Assembly: GCF_014638355.1 (NCBI RefSeq)
Contig: NZ_BMFK01000001.1
Location: 1 to 64,000 of the forward strand
Direction: 5' to 3'
DNA from: Priestia taiwanensis
GTDB lineage: Bacteria; Bacillota; Bacilli; Bacillales; Bacillaceae_G
Length of the DNA stretch: 64,000 nt
A model generated the notes under the pieces. That model was not told where the DNA came from. It did not search any database and was given only the letters and a program-made list of their open reading frames with translations. Below are positions 27,696-36,926 of this stretch, one piece after another. Each line of letters opens with the position of its first letter. Position 1 is the stretch's first letter. Made by a program: the position numbers and the translations under genes.

Positions 27696-27724
27696 AAAGG
27701 AAACAACGTGTCGTTGTCGAATTT
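27696..27724 (+). promoter_or_regulatory. Sigma-H promoter of spo0A with overlapping 0A box
   Basis: AAAGGAAAC, 11 bases, then GTCGAATTT fits the sigma-H consensus RnAGGAwWW-N11/12-RnnGAATww with one mismatch. A 0A box (TGTCGAA, 27715-27721) overlaps the -10. The sigma-H promoter Ps before spo0A is known in B. subtilis. Confidence 0.72.
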
Positions 27725-27812
27725 TTCTTTTTAGAAAATACATTAATAGCACATATAGACGAGATAACGGGTAAATACGAGCAAGTTCAGATGACGTGAG
27801 GGAGGAAACAAA

Positions 27813-28604
27813 ATGTTAGAAAAAATTAAAGTGTTTCTTGCAGATGATAATAAAGAGTTAATCACGATGGTTGAGAATTATTTAGCACAGCAATCAGATA
27901 TCGAGGTTGTAGGAGTTGCTTACAATGGACAAGATTGCTTGAAGCAGATTGAAGAGAAAAAACCAGATGTAATTGTATTGGATATTATTATGCCTTACTT
28001 AGATGGTCTAGTTGTTCTAGAGAAGATTAGAGAAGTTAGTAGGGAGAAGCTTCCGAACGTTATCATGTTAACAGCTTTCGGTCAAGAAGATGTAACGAAG
28101 AAAGCTGTTGATTTAGGTGCATCTTATTTTATTTTGAAACCGTTTGATATGGAAAACTTAGCTAATCATATTCGCCAAGTAAGTGGCAAACCAAGTGGAT
28201 TAGTAAAGAAAGAATCTTCAATGTTCCGTCAGCAATCCGAAGTGAAGCCAAAGAGCTTAGATGCCAATATTACAAGTATTATTCATGAAATTGGCGTACC
28301 AGCACATATCAAAGGATACTTATATTTACGTGAAGCAATTTCAATGGTGTACAATGATATCGAGCTATTAGGCTCGATTACAAAAGTGTTATATCCAGAT
28401 ATCGCGAAGAAATACAACACAACTGCGTCACGTGTAGAGCGTGCAATTCGCCATGCGATCGAAGTTGCATGGAGTCGTGGAAATATCGATTCTATTTCGT
28501 CGTTATTCGGTTATACTGTTTCTATTTCAAAAGCAAAACCAACAAATTCGGAGTTCATCGCAATGGTCGCTGATAAGTTACGATTAGAGAGTAAAGTGAG
28601 TTAA
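27813..28604 (+). CDS. spo0A: Sporulation master regulator Spo0A
   Basis: 263 residues. Phosphorelay response regulator that starts sporulation. Receiver domain (~1-120) with acidic pocket Asp11/Asp12, phosphoacceptor Asp57 in VLDIIMP, and Lys in FILKPFD; C-terminal DNA-binding domain (~150-263) with the conserved [20 protein letters not shown] and [18 protein letters not shown] recognition region. GGAGG ribosome site. Preceded by spoIVB as in other bacilli. Confidence 0.98.
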   Translation: MLEKIKVFLADDNKELITMVENYLAQQSDIEVVGVAYNGQDCLKQIEEKKPDVIVLDIIMPYLDGLVVLEKIREVSREKLPNVIMLTAFGQEDVTKKAVDLGASYFILKPFDMENLANHIRQVSGKPSGLVKKESSMFRQQSEVKPKSLDANITSIIHEIGVPAHIKGYLYLREAISMVYNDIELLGSITKVLYPDIAKKYNTTASRVERAIRHAIEVAWSRGNIDSISSLFGYTVSISKAKPTNSEFIAMVADKLRLESKVS

Positions 28605-28756
28605 GTAGTGTTCGTACGATAATGTCATACTACTAATTACCAGCAATAATACTATGTTATATATACCGTCTTTTATTGGTTTGTCATTTTACAGGCTAAT
28701 GAACGGCGGTATTTTCTTTGGGAGAAGGAATATCAACTATAGAAAGGAGGGGGAGC

Positions 28757-29146
28757 TTGAAAAAAGTTATTGTAATGGCATCTGCTACAATTATAGCTCT
28801 CTTTGCTTTTACGTTGTACTCGGCATTTTATGGAAACCCTATTAGCGAATATATGATGAAGCAAGATACAGGAGGATACTTGATTGGAAAGGGATATAAA
28901 GAAGAAGATATCTTATCAATCAAACCAACCTACAATTCGAAAAGAAATACGGATAGGGTGAAAGGAACGATATCGTATGTTGTATTTGCAGATGAACCAA
29001 AAGAAAAGTATGTATATATTCAATGGAGAGCGTCAGGAGAGATTCAACAGCACTGTGAGTACTACGATGAAGATTTAAACACATATAGAACGGAATTTAC
29101 AGAAGAGCGAAAGCATATGGAAACAAATTGTACTATAAAATATTAG
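28757..29146 (+). CDS. DUF3139-like small membrane-anchored protein
   Basis: 129 residues from a TTG at 28757 behind AAAGGAGGGGGAG; upstream in-frame starts lack such a site. One N-terminal membrane or signal segment (VIVMASATIIALFAFTLYSA) is followed by an extracellular domain with GYKEEDILSIKPTYNSKR and two cysteines (CEYYDED and ETNCTIKY). The pattern recalls DUF3139 proteins of B. cereus; function unknown. Monocistronic. Confidence 0.6.
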   Translation: MKKVIVMASATIIALFAFTLYSAFYGNPISEYMMKQDTGGYLIGKGYKEEDILSIKPTYNSKRNTDRVKGTISYVVFADEPKEKYVYIQWRASGEIQQHCEYYDEDLNTYRTEFTEERKHMETNCTIKY

Positions 29147-29254
29147 TATGGTTCCTGCGAGAAATCACTCCCAGGGGCTTTTTTGTTTTCTTATGTATAT
29201 TCTCTTCATTCTCTGCATATAAACGTAACTTGAAGGGTGGCTGAATAGGAAGAA

Positions 29255-29281
29255 ACCACCTTGTACACTTTGGCAGGTGGT
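29255..29281 (-). terminator. Terminator of the DUF4183 pair (minus strand)
   Basis: On the minus strand ACCACCT...AGGTGGT is followed by TTCTTCC. It lies 16 bp after the last stop. Confidence 0.5.
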
Positions 29282-29296
29282 CCTTGTCGGAATCTA

Positions 29297-29716
29297 TTAT
29301 GTGTTAAGCGTTGTTGAAACAGTAACACCGTTTGTAGATGTGGACGTAGAAGTTGTGCCAGAGAAGTTAACAATCTCTAAGGTAACCGGCACTCCTACTA
29401 AAACTGCTGCGTTAATAACAAGGTCGTTGTTTGTTAATGTAGACAAACCACTTTGTTGTAGTACACCGTTGATTTGTACTGTGTAGTATGAGTTTGCGTT
29501 AATTGTTGGCAGTCCACCAGAGCTAAGTGCTGTTCCTGTGTCATCCAGAAAGCTTGTTGCAGGAATTGTTGTGACGCCACCACTAATCATTCCGGCTGTA
29601 ACATTCGCTACGTAGCGAGTTGTAACAGGAGCAACATTTGTTGTTGTTGTAGTGGTAATAGAACCGCCAACTGTGTTATCCGCTGTTATTACTAACTTTA
29701 CGAGTGAAGCAGGCAT
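29297..29716 (-). CDS. DUF4183 protein, Thr/Val-rich (second of pair)
   Basis: 139 residues from the ATG at 29716, 7 bases after GGAGAGG. A Thr/Ser/Val-rich beta protein with the DUF4183-type block NSYYTVQINGVLQQSGLS and VTLEIVNFSGTTST. No signal peptide. DUF4183 proteins are widespread in spore-forming bacilli and are suspected spore-surface components; that role is inference. It follows another DUF4183 gene on the same strand by 14 bp. Confidence 0.7.
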   Translation of the reverse strand: MPASLVKLVITADNTVGGSITTTTTTNVAPVTTRYVANVTAGMISGGVTTIPATSFLDDTGTALSSGGLPTINANSYYTVQINGVLQQSGLSTLTNNDLVINAAVLVGVPVTLEIVNFSGTTSTSTSTNGVTVSTTLNT

Positions 29717-29730
29717 GTACAATCCTCTCC

Positions 29731-30093
29731 TTAATAAATACTAATAAATTGTAATGTAATCGGGACACCTTGTTGTGGGAGATTGTTGCTTAATAAAATT
29801 AGTTCTCCCTCTCCTACTTGATAGTTAACCTGTGGTTGAAGTACTCCATTGATGAATAAGTTAATGTACGAGACATCATTAGGAGAAACTATTCTCATCG
29901 GACCGTATTCCGTCAATCCATCCTCATTATGATAAATTCTTTTGTTTCCTTTTGCTACGGTAATAAATTCGGTGCATGTTGTTTGACGAGGGGTGTTGGA
30001 GGAGGGAGGAATTACTGGAAAAGCGATACACGATATCGAATATTTTTGAAGGAAAGAAGAAAATTGTTCTTTCTGTTTATTTCGAGAACGCAT
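29731..30093 (-). CDS. DUF4183 protein (first of pair)
   Basis: 120 residues from the ATG at 30093 (AGAGAGGAAA ribosome site). A basic N-terminus (RSRNKQKEQ) and a Ser/Pro/Thr linker precede the domain YINLFINGVLQPQVNYQVGE and ending VPITLQFISIY, homologous to the downstream gene. This suggests a tandem duplication with divergent N-termini. Likely a structural spore or surface protein; not proven. Confidence 0.7.
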   Translation of the reverse strand: MRSRNKQKEQFSSFLQKYSISCIAFPVIPPSSNTPRQTTCTEFITVAKGNKRIYHNEDGLTEYGPMRIVSPNDVSYINLFINGVLQPQVNYQVGEGELILLSNNLPQQGVPITLQFISIY

Positions 30094-30166
30094 AGAATTT
30101 CCTCTCTCTTTATAATAATGATGTTATAAGTATATGAAGTAGGAAAGAAGAGTGTGAAATGAAAAA

Positions 30167-30191
30167 GGAAAGTTCTTAGTTTGAACTTTCC
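30167..30191 (-). terminator. Terminator of yycC-like gene (minus strand)
   Basis: GGAAAGTTC and GAACTTTCC arms with a 7-base loop that includes the stop codon; on the minus strand a TTTTTC run follows. Confidence 0.8.
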
Positions 30192-30319
30192 TTCTCTGAT
30201 AATTCCATCATTTTTTGGATTAAAATATGTTGTGGCATATGCATAAGCTGTTCAAGAGGGATATTTAATTCCTTCGCAAGCTTAATAGCTGTTTCAGGAG
30301 ATAGTTGTAAAGGTTTCAT
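30176..30319 (-). CDS. YycC-like small protein
   Basis: 47 residues, MKPLQLSPETAIKLAKELNI then PLEQLMHMPQHILIQKMMEL. The ATG at 30319 has a perfect AAAGGAGG site, which excludes longer upstream starts. The sequence fits the small YycC-like family of bacilli, function unknown. Helical, soluble, cytoplasmic. Divergent from the glycerophosphodiesterase gene. Confidence 0.75.
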   Translation of the reverse strand: MKPLQLSPETAIKLAKELNIPLEQLMHMPQHILIQKMMELSEKESSN

Positions 30320-30410
30320 GTGTTTCCTCCTTTGTTCTCTGTTTTTCTGTCCATTTATTATACCAAAAGACAGCGAATAAAGTAACGAAAAGATGGAAAG
30401 GAAGGATAGT

Positions 30411-31133
30411 ATGGTGCAAGTATTTGCGCATCGAGGGGCGGCAGGAACGTATCCAGAAAATACGATGGTTGCCTTCAAAAAAGCAAAGCGTCTTGGGGCT
30501 GATGGACTTGAATTGGATGTTCAGTTAACGAAAGATGACCAATTAGTCGTTATTCATGATGAGACGTTAGATCGTACAACGGACGGAAGAGGATTTGTTC
30601 ATGATTATACGTATGAGGAACTAAGACGCTACAACGCAAATTATAAATTCGGAGCTAAGATTGATTTTTGTGAAATTCCATTATTAGAAGATGTCTTTAA
30701 GTGGTGTAAGGACAATACGTTAAAAATTAATATTGAGTTGAAAAATAATTTTATCCCTTATTATGGGATGGAGGAAGAAGTAATCTCGTTAATTCGTTCT
30801 CATCGTCTTAGTAAGCGTGTTATTCTGTCTTCTTTCAATGATGAGAGTTTAGTGAAATGTAAACAAATTGCCCCGAGCATTGAAACAGCCATTTTGTATA
30901 ATACCCGTATCATGCACCCGTGGTATTATGCAGAACATCTAGGGGTAGATGCGATTCATCCGAGCTACCGTCTTATTGATAGGTATATTGTAGAAGAATG
31001 TAAGAAACGGAATATTGCGGTGAGACCGTATACGATTAATAATGTACCATTAATGAAGCAAATAATAGAGGATGGGTGCGATGCAATCATTACAGATTAT
31101 CCAGAAAGGGCGAAATCCTTGCTTAAGAAATAA
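30411..31133 (+). CDS. Glycerophosphodiester phosphodiesterase
   Basis: 240 residues from the ATG at 30411 (GGAAAGGAAGG upstream). UgpQ/GlpQ-type TIM barrel that hydrolyses glycerophosphodiesters to glycerol 3-phosphate and an alcohol. Motifs: FAHRGAAGTYPENTMVAF with the first catalytic His and Arg, LELDVQLTKDDQLVVIHDET with the metal ligands and second His, and KINIELKN. No signal peptide, so it acts in the cytoplasm (YqiK-like). Terminator directly follows. Confidence 0.93.
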   Translation: MVQVFAHRGAAGTYPENTMVAFKKAKRLGADGLELDVQLTKDDQLVVIHDETLDRTTDGRGFVHDYTYEELRRYNANYKFGAKIDFCEIPLLEDVFKWCKDNTLKINIELKNNFIPYYGMEEEVISLIRSHRLSKRVILSSFNDESLVKCKQIAPSIETAILYNTRIMHPWYYAEHLGVDAIHPSYRLIDRYIVEECKKRNIAVRPYTINNVPLMKQIIEDGCDAIITDYPERAKSLLKK

Positions 31134-31165
31134 AAAAAGAAGACATAGGGTCTATGTCTTCTTTT
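31134..31165. terminator. Bidirectional terminator
   Basis: AAGAAGACATAG and CTATGTCTTCTT around GGT, with A and T runs on both sides; it serves the converging phosphodiesterase and yqzF genes. Confidence 0.88.
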
Positions 31166-31166
31166 C

Positions 31167-31400
31167 TTATGGTCGTTTAAATCGTTGTTGTACTTTATTT
31201 CGTTTTCGATCACGGTGCAAAATGAAGCTACCGATTAAATATAATCCGATACCAAATGATAAGGCCCCGAGCAGGAATTGTAGTGATAATGAGGAAATAG
31301 GTAGTACGGAGATTCCAAATAACGTATCGCGCATAAGTTTAATGCCGAACATAGCAAAGAAAATTGGAACTAAAACAATCAATAGTGCAAATAAACGCAT
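31167..31400 (-). CDS. yqzF: YqzF family membrane protein (DUF2627)
   Basis: 77 residues, two membrane segments (LFALLIVLVPIFFAMFGI and LQFLLGALSFGIGLYLIGSF) and a basic C-terminus (HRDRKRNKVQQRFKRP). AAGGAG ribosome site before the ATG at 31400. Matches the DUF2627/YqzF pattern; it lies beside the bkd locus in bacilli. Function unknown. Confidence 0.82.
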   Translation of the reverse strand: MRLFALLIVLVPIFFAMFGIKLMRDTLFGISVLPISSLSLQFLLGALSFGIGLYLIGSFILHRDRKRNKVQQRFKRP

Positions 31401-31740
31401 ATGTAGCCACTCCTTAAATATAAATGTAGGTATTTATGATAGTAATATACTTTATGGATGTTTATTAAATAGTAATATGTGTAGCGTAATAATTACCTTT
31501 ATAGAGACATTTTAGCATTGGAGCGTTATTTAAGATAGTGATAACTACTCGAGTCGAAGAAAGGTTGCTGTACAAGTGTTTGTGGAAAGGATGAGAGAAG
31601 AAAGGATAATCAGTGTACTAGTTTTATGTTTTCGTTGAATGTGAGTTCGATTGTCTTATCAAATGTTTTTTTATATAGAAGAATAAAAAATTGTAAAATA
31701 ATGTAGGAAGCAGTAAGATGGAAGTGGGAGGAGTGGGGTA
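31401..31740. other. Intergenic region between yqzF and bkdR
   Basis: 340 bp, AT-rich, holding the divergent promoters of yqzF and bkdR. A weak sigma-A-like TTGTCT (31651-31656) with TATATA (31672-31677) has a short 15-base spacer. I see no gene or strong structure. Confidence 0.4.
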
Positions 31741-33426
31741 ATGAAGCAAAAAGTAATGATTATTGGTGCTGGGAATGGGGGAACAGCTTTAATCCGGCTT
31801 TTTCATTCGTCTGATGTATCGGAAGTGGTAGCGGTAGTAGACCGAAATTCACAAGCGAAAGGGATAGAGCTTGCGAATTCATTGCATATTCCAGTATCAA
31901 CAGAGGTAGAAGCATTTTTGTTAGAACGTACGGATGTCATTATTAATGCGACTGGCGATGAGGAATTAAATGCAGCATTACAAGTTAGGAAGAAGAAAAA
32001 TTCTGTATTAATTCCAGGGGCAGTAGCAAAAATAATTTTTCGCTTATTAGAAGAAAAAGAAAATCTTATTCTACAACAAGAAGTACAATCTCAAACATTA
32101 TTAGAAGCGATAATCCACTCATCTGAAGAAGCGATTTCTGTTGTTGATGAACAAGGAAGAGGGATTTTGATTAATCCCGCATATACGAGAATTACAGGCT
32201 TAACAAAAGAAGAAGTGATTGGCAAACCAGCAACTGCAGATATTGTAGAAGGAGAAAGTATGCATATGAAAGTACTGCAAACAAGAAAGGCAGTACGCGG
32301 TGTACGGATGAAAGTAGGTAGCAATAATCGAGATGTACTTGTAAATGTAGCTCCTGTAATTGTAAGCGGTGTCATAAAGGGGAGCGTAGGAGTTATCCAT
32401 GATGTTTCTGAAATTGAAAAATTAACGAATGAATTAAAGCGAGCAAGACAAATTATTCGAACGTTGGAGACGAAGTACTCGTTTGAAGATATTATTGGAT
32501 CTTCGAAAGAAATGATGGTTGCGATTCAGCAAGCACGTTTGGCAGCGAAAACCCCAGCGACAGTACTATTACGAGGGGAATCAGGTACAGGGAAGGAATT
32601 ATTCGCGCATGCGATTCATGATGGTAGTGAGCGAAAGTTTAATAAATTTGTACGTGTTAACTGTGCATCGCTAACGGAATCGCTTCTTGAGAGTGAGTTG
32701 TTTGGATATGAAGATGGTGCTTTCTCGGGAGCAAGAAGAGGCGGGAAGAAAGGGTTGTTCGAGGAATCGAATAACGGAAGTATTTTCCTTGATGAAATTG
32801 GGGAGCTTTCGCCGAATATGCAAGCAAAGTTACTTCGAGTCTTACAAGAAAACGAGATTGTGAGAGTTGGAGGAACGAAAGCAATTCCGATTAACACACG
32901 TGTCATTGCAGCAACTCATGTGAATTTAGAAAAGGCAATGGTAGACGGGACATTTCGAGAAGATTTGTATTACCGTTTGAATAAACTACCAATTCATATT
33001 CCGCCATTACGTGCGCGAAAAGAAGATATTGGTGCTATTTGTTTACGATTAATTGGGAAAATCAATCAAGATTATGGGCGAATTGTTCATTCTATTTCGC
33101 GAGAAGCGATTGAATATTTACAGGAATATGATTATCCAGGGAATGTGCGTGAACTAGAAAACGTGTTAGCACGTGCAATTATTTTCATGCATTATCAAGA
33201 TAGGATTATTGAAGTAGAGCATTTGCCACCGTTGCATCATGCGAAAGTGTCTGAAGTGGCAGTTATAGGTATAGAGGAAAAGAAAAGTCTAGACGAACGA
33301 GTTATGACATATGAGAAGAAAATCATTGAAGAAGTATTAAATAAACACAAGGGAAATAAGACAAAAACGGCAAAAGAGTTGGGAATCTCCATCAGGAGTT
33401 TATATTATAAATTAGAGCGTTCTTAG
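31741..33426 (+). CDS. bkdR: Sigma-54-dependent activator of the bkd operon
   Basis: 561 residues. An N-terminal NAD-binding-like domain ([16 protein letters not shown], ~1-100) is followed by a PAS domain (~115-225), an AAA+ sigma-54 activation domain (~250-480) with Walker A GESGTGKE and the GAFSGA loop, and a C-terminal Fis-type helix-turn-helix ([19 protein letters not shown]). It activates the following ptb-bkd operon from the -24/-12 promoter. The order of domains agrees with an intact protein, though it is shorter than B. subtilis BkdR. Confidence 0.94.
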   Translation: MKQKVMIIGAGNGGTALIRLFHSSDVSEVVAVVDRNSQAKGIELANSLHIPVSTEVEAFLLERTDVIINATGDEELNAALQVRKKKNSVLIPGAVAKIIFRLLEEKENLILQQEVQSQTLLEAIIHSSEEAISVVDEQGRGILINPAYTRITGLTKEEVIGKPATADIVEGESMHMKVLQTRKAVRGVRMKVGSNNRDVLVNVAPVIVSGVIKGSVGVIHDVSEIEKLTNELKRARQIIRTLETKYSFEDIIGSSKEMMVAIQQARLAAKTPATVLLRGESGTGKELFAHAIHDGSERKFNKFVRVNCASLTESLLESELFGYEDGAFSGARRGGKKGLFEESNNGSIFLDEIGELSPNMQAKLLRVLQENEIVRVGGTKAIPINTRVIAATHVNLEKAMVDGTFREDLYYRLNKLPIHIPPLRARKEDIGAICLRLIGKINQDYGRIVHSISREAIEYLQEYDYPGNVRELENVLARAIIFMHYQDRIIEVEHLPPLHHAKVSEVAVIGIEEKKSLDERVMTYEKKIIEEVLNKHKGNKTKTAKELGISIRSLYYKLERS

Positions 33427-33428
33427 TG

Positions 33429-33442
33429 TGCAATATTTTGCA
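33429..33442 (+). promoter_or_regulatory. Candidate BkdR upstream activating site
   Basis: TGCAATATTTTGCA is a palindrome (TGCAA/TTGCA arms) ~145 bp before the -24 element. A partial copy, ATTGCATATTTT, lies at 33469-33480. Position fits an enhancer for a sigma-54 activator; binding is inferred. Confidence 0.45.
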
Positions 33443-33584
33443 TGCAATAAATGTAGTGTATGAAAAGTATTGCATATTTTAGTACTTGATATTAATATTA
33501 GGTTACATAAAGGTGTTTATAAAAAGAATGGCTTATAGAGCGAAAAAACAGAAAGATAAAATTATTTTTGCTATTTTGTAAAAG

Positions 33585-33601
33585 TTGGCATGCTAATTGC
33601 A
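33585..33601 (+). promoter_or_regulatory. Sigma-54 (-24/-12) promoter of ptb-bkd operon
   Basis: TTGGCATGCTAATTGCA matches TTGGCAC-N5-TTGCA, with GG and GC separated by exactly 10 bases. It lies 46 bp upstream of the ptb start and directly downstream of bkdR. Confidence 0.9.
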
Positions 33602-33646
33602 GTATAGAGATGATGAAAAGGTTTTCAAGAAAGGCTGGAATCATAG

Positions 33647-34546
33647 ATGAAACTAGACATGCTTATTGAACAAGCCAAAGCAAAAGAAGCAATGACAGTT
33701 GCAGTTGCAGCCGCGCATGATGAAGATGTGTTAAAAGCTGTATGTGAGGCCATTCATCATAAACTAGCATCTTTTGCATTATTCGGTGATGAAGAGAAAA
33801 TTCATCACATATTGGAAGGGATAGATGCCTCCATCGTTTCGCATGAACAACTTACGATATATCATTGCGAAACCGAACAAAGCGCAGTCGAAGAAGCTGT
33901 GAAAGCCGTATCGGCGAAAGAAGCGAATATTTTAATGAAAGGGCATGTGGAAACAGCGATGTTGCTAAAATCCGTCCTAAATAAAGAATACGGACTAAGA
34001 AAAGAAAAAGTCCTATCACATGCCGCTCTCTTTGAAATACCTACTTTCGATCGTTTGTTATTTGTGACAGACGCAGCGATGAATATTCAACCAGATTTAG
34101 AACAGAAAACAGCGATCATTAATAATACAGTTCGCATTGCGAATAAAATCGGCATGACAAATCCGAAAGTAGCCCCACTAGCAGCCGTAGAAGCAGTGAA
34201 TACGGCGATGAGTGCAACGACGGATGCAGCGATTTTGACGCAAATGAACCGAAGAGGACAAATAAAAGATTGTGTGGTTGATGGACCACTAGCGTTAGAT
34301 AATGCTATTTCACTTGTTGCTGCAAAGCATAAACATATTGAAAGTGAAGTAGCTGGTATGGCAGATATTCTTGTTGTACCGACCATAGAAGTAGGCAATG
34401 TATTGTATAAATCACTCGTTTATTTCGCACAAGCTGAAGTGGCGGCGGTGATCGCGGGAGCGAGAGCACCAATTGTATTAACATCTCGAGCTGATGATGC
34501 AAAAACAAAGCTGTATTCATTAGCATTAGCTGTATGTACTGCATAA
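33647..34546 (+). CDS. ptb: Phosphate butyryltransferase
   Basis: 299 residues. Converts butyryl- or branched acyl-CoA and phosphate to acyl-phosphate, which Buk then uses to make ATP. PTA/PTB fold with [38 protein letters not shown] and the C-terminal [20 protein letters not shown] region. First structural gene of the sigma-54-driven operon; bcd follows after 17 bp. Confidence 0.93.
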   Translation: MKLDMLIEQAKAKEAMTVAVAAAHDEDVLKAVCEAIHHKLASFALFGDEEKIHHILEGIDASIVSHEQLTIYHCETEQSAVEEAVKAVSAKEANILMKGHVETAMLLKSVLNKEYGLRKEKVLSHAALFEIPTFDRLLFVTDAAMNIQPDLEQKTAIINNTVRIANKIGMTNPKVAPLAAVEAVNTAMSATTDAAILTQMNRRGQIKDCVVDGPLALDNAISLVAAKHKHIESEVAGMADILVVPTIEVGNVLYKSLVYFAQAEVAAVIAGARAPIVLTSRADDAKTKLYSLALAVCTA

Positions 34547-34563
34547 CTAAGGAGGAACTTACA

Positions 34564-35664
34564 ATGGAAATTTTCAAATACATGGAGAAATATGATTACG
34601 AACAATTAGTATTTTGTCAAGATAAGCAATCTGGCTTAAAAGCGATTATCGCTATTCATGATACAACTCTTGGACCTGCTCTTGGAGGAACAAGAATGTG
34701 GACGTATGAGTCAGAAGAAGCAGCCATTGAAGATGCACTTCGCTTAGCGAAGGGAATGACTTACAAAAATGCAGCAGCGGGGTTAAATCTTGGTGGCGGT
34801 AAAACGGTAATTATCGGAGACCCACGTAAAGACAAGAACGAAGAAATGTTCCGTGCATTTGGTCGTTACATTCAAGGATTAAATGGTCGTTACATTACAG
34901 CAGAAGATGTTGGAACAACAGTAGCTGATATGGATATTATTCATGAGGAAACAGACTATGTAACTGGTATTTCACCATCATTCGGTTCATCAGGAAATCC
35001 ATCTCCTGTAACAGCATATGGCGTATACCGAGGAATGAAAGCAGCAGCGAAAGAAGCATTCGGAACAGATAGCTTAGAAGGAAAGGTAATTGCTGTTCAA
35101 GGTGTTGGTAACGTTGCGTACAACTTATGCAAATACTTGCATGAAGAAGGAGCACAATTAATCGTTACAGACATTAACAAAGACTCGGTAAAACGTGCAG
35201 TAGAAGAGTTTGGTGCAAAAGCTGTAGATCCAGATGACATCTACAGCGTAGAGTGTGATATTTATGCACCGTGTGCGTTAGGAGCAACAATTAACGATGC
35301 AACAATTCCGAAGTTAAAAGCACGTGTTATTGCAGGTGCTGCAAATAACCAATTAAAAGAAACACGTCACGGTAACCTGATCCATGAATTAGGTATCGTA
35401 TATGCACCAGACTATGTAATTAACGCAGGTGGGGTAATTAACGTAGCGGATGAATTATATGGATATAACCGTGAACGTGCAATGAAGAAAGTAGAAGGTA
35501 TTTACGATAACATCGCAAAAGTAATCGAAATTTCAAAACGTGATGGTATCCCAACATACGTTGCAGCAGACCGCTTAGCAGAAGAACGTATTGCACGCAT
35601 TCAACGTTCAAGAAGCAAGTTCTTACAAAATGGACATCACATTTTAAGTCGCCAAATGCGATAA
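34564..35664 (+). CDS. bcd: Leucine/branched-chain amino acid dehydrogenase
   Basis: 366 residues from the ATG at 34564 (AAGGAGG upstream). Deaminates Leu, Ile and Val to 2-keto acids with NAD. Glu/Leu dehydrogenase family: [10 protein letters not shown], catalytic Lys region [17 protein letters not shown], Asp in [10 protein letters not shown], and Rossmann motif [12 protein letters not shown]. Feeds the keto acid dehydrogenase encoded downstream. Confidence 0.96.
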   Translation: MEIFKYMEKYDYEQLVFCQDKQSGLKAIIAIHDTTLGPALGGTRMWTYESEEAAIEDALRLAKGMTYKNAAAGLNLGGGKTVIIGDPRKDKNEEMFRAFGRYIQGLNGRYITAEDVGTTVADMDIIHEETDYVTGISPSFGSSGNPSPVTAYGVYRGMKAAAKEAFGTDSLEGKVIAVQGVGNVAYNLCKYLHEEGAQLIVTDINKDSVKRAVEEFGAKAVDPDDIYSVECDIYAPCALGATINDATIPKLKARVIAGAANNQLKETRHGNLIHELGIVYAPDYVINAGGVINVADELYGYNRERAMKKVEGIYDNIAKVIEISKRDGIPTYVAADRLAEERIARIQRSRSKFLQNGHHILSRQMR

Positions 35665-35678
35665 AAGTAGATTTATCA

Positions 35679-35706
35679 TGAAAGCGCCACTCGGAGTGAA
35701 GTGCTG
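35679..35706 (+). repeat. Fragment of GC-rich dispersed repeat
   Basis: AAAGCGCCACTCGGAGTGAA and the following GTGC nearly match AAAGCGTCCACTCGGAGTGC of the longer copy at 63537-63604. The core CACT-CGG-AGTG is a small hairpin. A truncated copy of the same family is likely. Confidence 0.5.
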
Positions 35707-35733
35707 TCATGTCTTATAAAAGTAAGAATCCTT

Positions 35734-35779
35734 CCTGGCAGTTTATCTATGAAAAATTGCCAGGGAGTTTCATAGATAA
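35734..35779 (+). ncRNA. Overlapping hairpins / possible pseudoknot in bcd-buk spacer
   Basis: CCTGGCAGTTT (35734-35744) pairs with AAATTGCCAGG (35754-35764, one G-U). TTATCTATGAAA (35743-35754), mostly the loop of that hairpin, is the perfect 12-base complement of TTTCATAGATAA (35768-35779). The order A-B-A'-B' gives either two exclusive hairpins or an H-type pseudoknot. No T run follows, so it is not a normal terminator. It ends 33 bp before the buk start and may control mRNA stability or buk translation. Confidence 0.6.
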
Positions 35780-35812
35780 GAATAATAGTAGCAATAAGTT
35801 GGAGGGAGAACC

Positions 35813-36907
35813 TTGTCGTACCGAATATTAACGATTAATCCAGGAAGTACTTCTACGAAAATAGGGGTTTTTCATGAAGAATATATGATTTTTGAAGAAA
35901 CAATTCGACATAGTGCAGAAGAGATAGGGAAATTCTCCAGCATTATTGAGCAGTACGAATTTCGAAAGAATACGATTCTCCATGCATTAGACAAAGAAGG
36001 TATTAACTTGTCAAAGCTAAGTGCTATTTGCGGAAGAGGTGGATTACTTCGCCCAATCGAAGGTGGCACATATGAAGTGAACGATGAGATGATAAGTGAT
36101 TTACGAGCTGGCTTAAGTGGACATCATGCTTCTAATTTAGGTGGTATCCTCGCAAATGAAATTGCAAAAGGTTTGAACATTCCAGCGTATATCGTCGATC
36201 CAGTTGTTGTAGACGAATTAGAGCCAATTGCGAGAATTAGTGGGATTAGTGAAATAGAGAGAAAAAGTATTTTTCATGCATTAAATCAAAAAGCAGTTGC
36301 GAGAAAAACAGCTACAAATCAAGGGAAGAAATATGAAGAAGTCAATTATGTTGTTGCTCATATGGGCGGAGGTATTACAGTAGGAGCTCATAAAGAGGGG
36401 CGCGTTATAGATGTGAACAACGGTTTATATGGAACAGGCCCATTCAGTCCAGAGCGTGCAGGTACAGTACCGGCAGGCGACTTAGTGAATATGTGCTTCT
36501 CTGGTGAATATTACCGTGATGAAATCATGAAGAAGCTTGTTGGCCAAGGAGGTCTTGTAAGTTATCTTGGCGTGAACGATGCACGAGAAGTAGAAGCAAT
36601 GGTTGAAGCAGGCGATGAACAAGCGAAGTTAGTCTATGATGCGATGGCATACGGTGTGGCGAAAGAAATTGGTTCAGCAAGCGCTGTACTAAAAGGAAAA
36701 GTAGACGCTGTTATTTTGACAGGTGGATTGGCATATAGCCGTATGCTTGTTGACATGATTACAAAGCACGTATGCTGGATTGCCGATGTAATTGTACATC
36801 CAGGTGAAGATGAATTACAAGCCTTAGCAGAAGGTGCACTACGTGTTTTAAAAGGAAGCGAACAAGCGAAGCAGTACGGAGCAGGAGTATTAGTAGAGCA
36901 ACGTTAA
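35813..36907 (+). CDS. buk: Butyrate kinase
   Basis: 364 residues, TTG start at 35813 with GGAGGGAG upstream. Acetate/butyrate kinase family: acyl-phosphate plus ADP gives acid and ATP. Motifs: [16 protein letters not shown], the phosphate-binding [19 protein letters not shown], and [20 protein letters not shown]. It completes the route from branched acyl-CoA to acid with ptb. lpdV follows after 19 bp. Confidence 0.95.
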   Translation: MSYRILTINPGSTSTKIGVFHEEYMIFEETIRHSAEEIGKFSSIIEQYEFRKNTILHALDKEGINLSKLSAICGRGGLLRPIEGGTYEVNDEMISDLRAGLSGHHASNLGGILANEIAKGLNIPAYIVDPVVVDELEPIARISGISEIERKSIFHALNQKAVARKTATNQGKKYEEVNYVVAHMGGGITVGAHKEGRVIDVNNGLYGTGPFSPERAGTVPAGDLVNMCFSGEYYRDEIMKKLVGQGGLVSYLGVNDAREVEAMVEAGDEQAKLVYDAMAYGVAKEIGSASAVLKGKVDAVILTGGLAYSRMLVDMITKHVCWIADVIVHPGEDELQALAEGALRVLKGSEQAKQYGAGVLVEQR

Positions 36908-36926
36908 TATAGACGAGGTGATTGTA

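Larger units (their letters stand above)
27425..27812 (+). promoter_or_regulatory. spo0A upstream regulatory region
   Basis: A 390-bp AT-rich noncoding region between spoIVB and spo0A. It contains the sigma-H promoter and 0A boxes listed separately. No other open reading frame with a ribosome site was seen. Confidence 0.7.

Noticed and set aside
29277-29486. 69-codon plus-strand ORF opposite the DUF4183 gene
   Set aside because: No ribosome site; antisense to a better supported gene with a domain match.
31741-33426. Truncated bkdR
   Set aside because: It is shorter than the B. subtilis protein, but N-terminal, PAS, AAA+ and HTH domains are all complete and in order.
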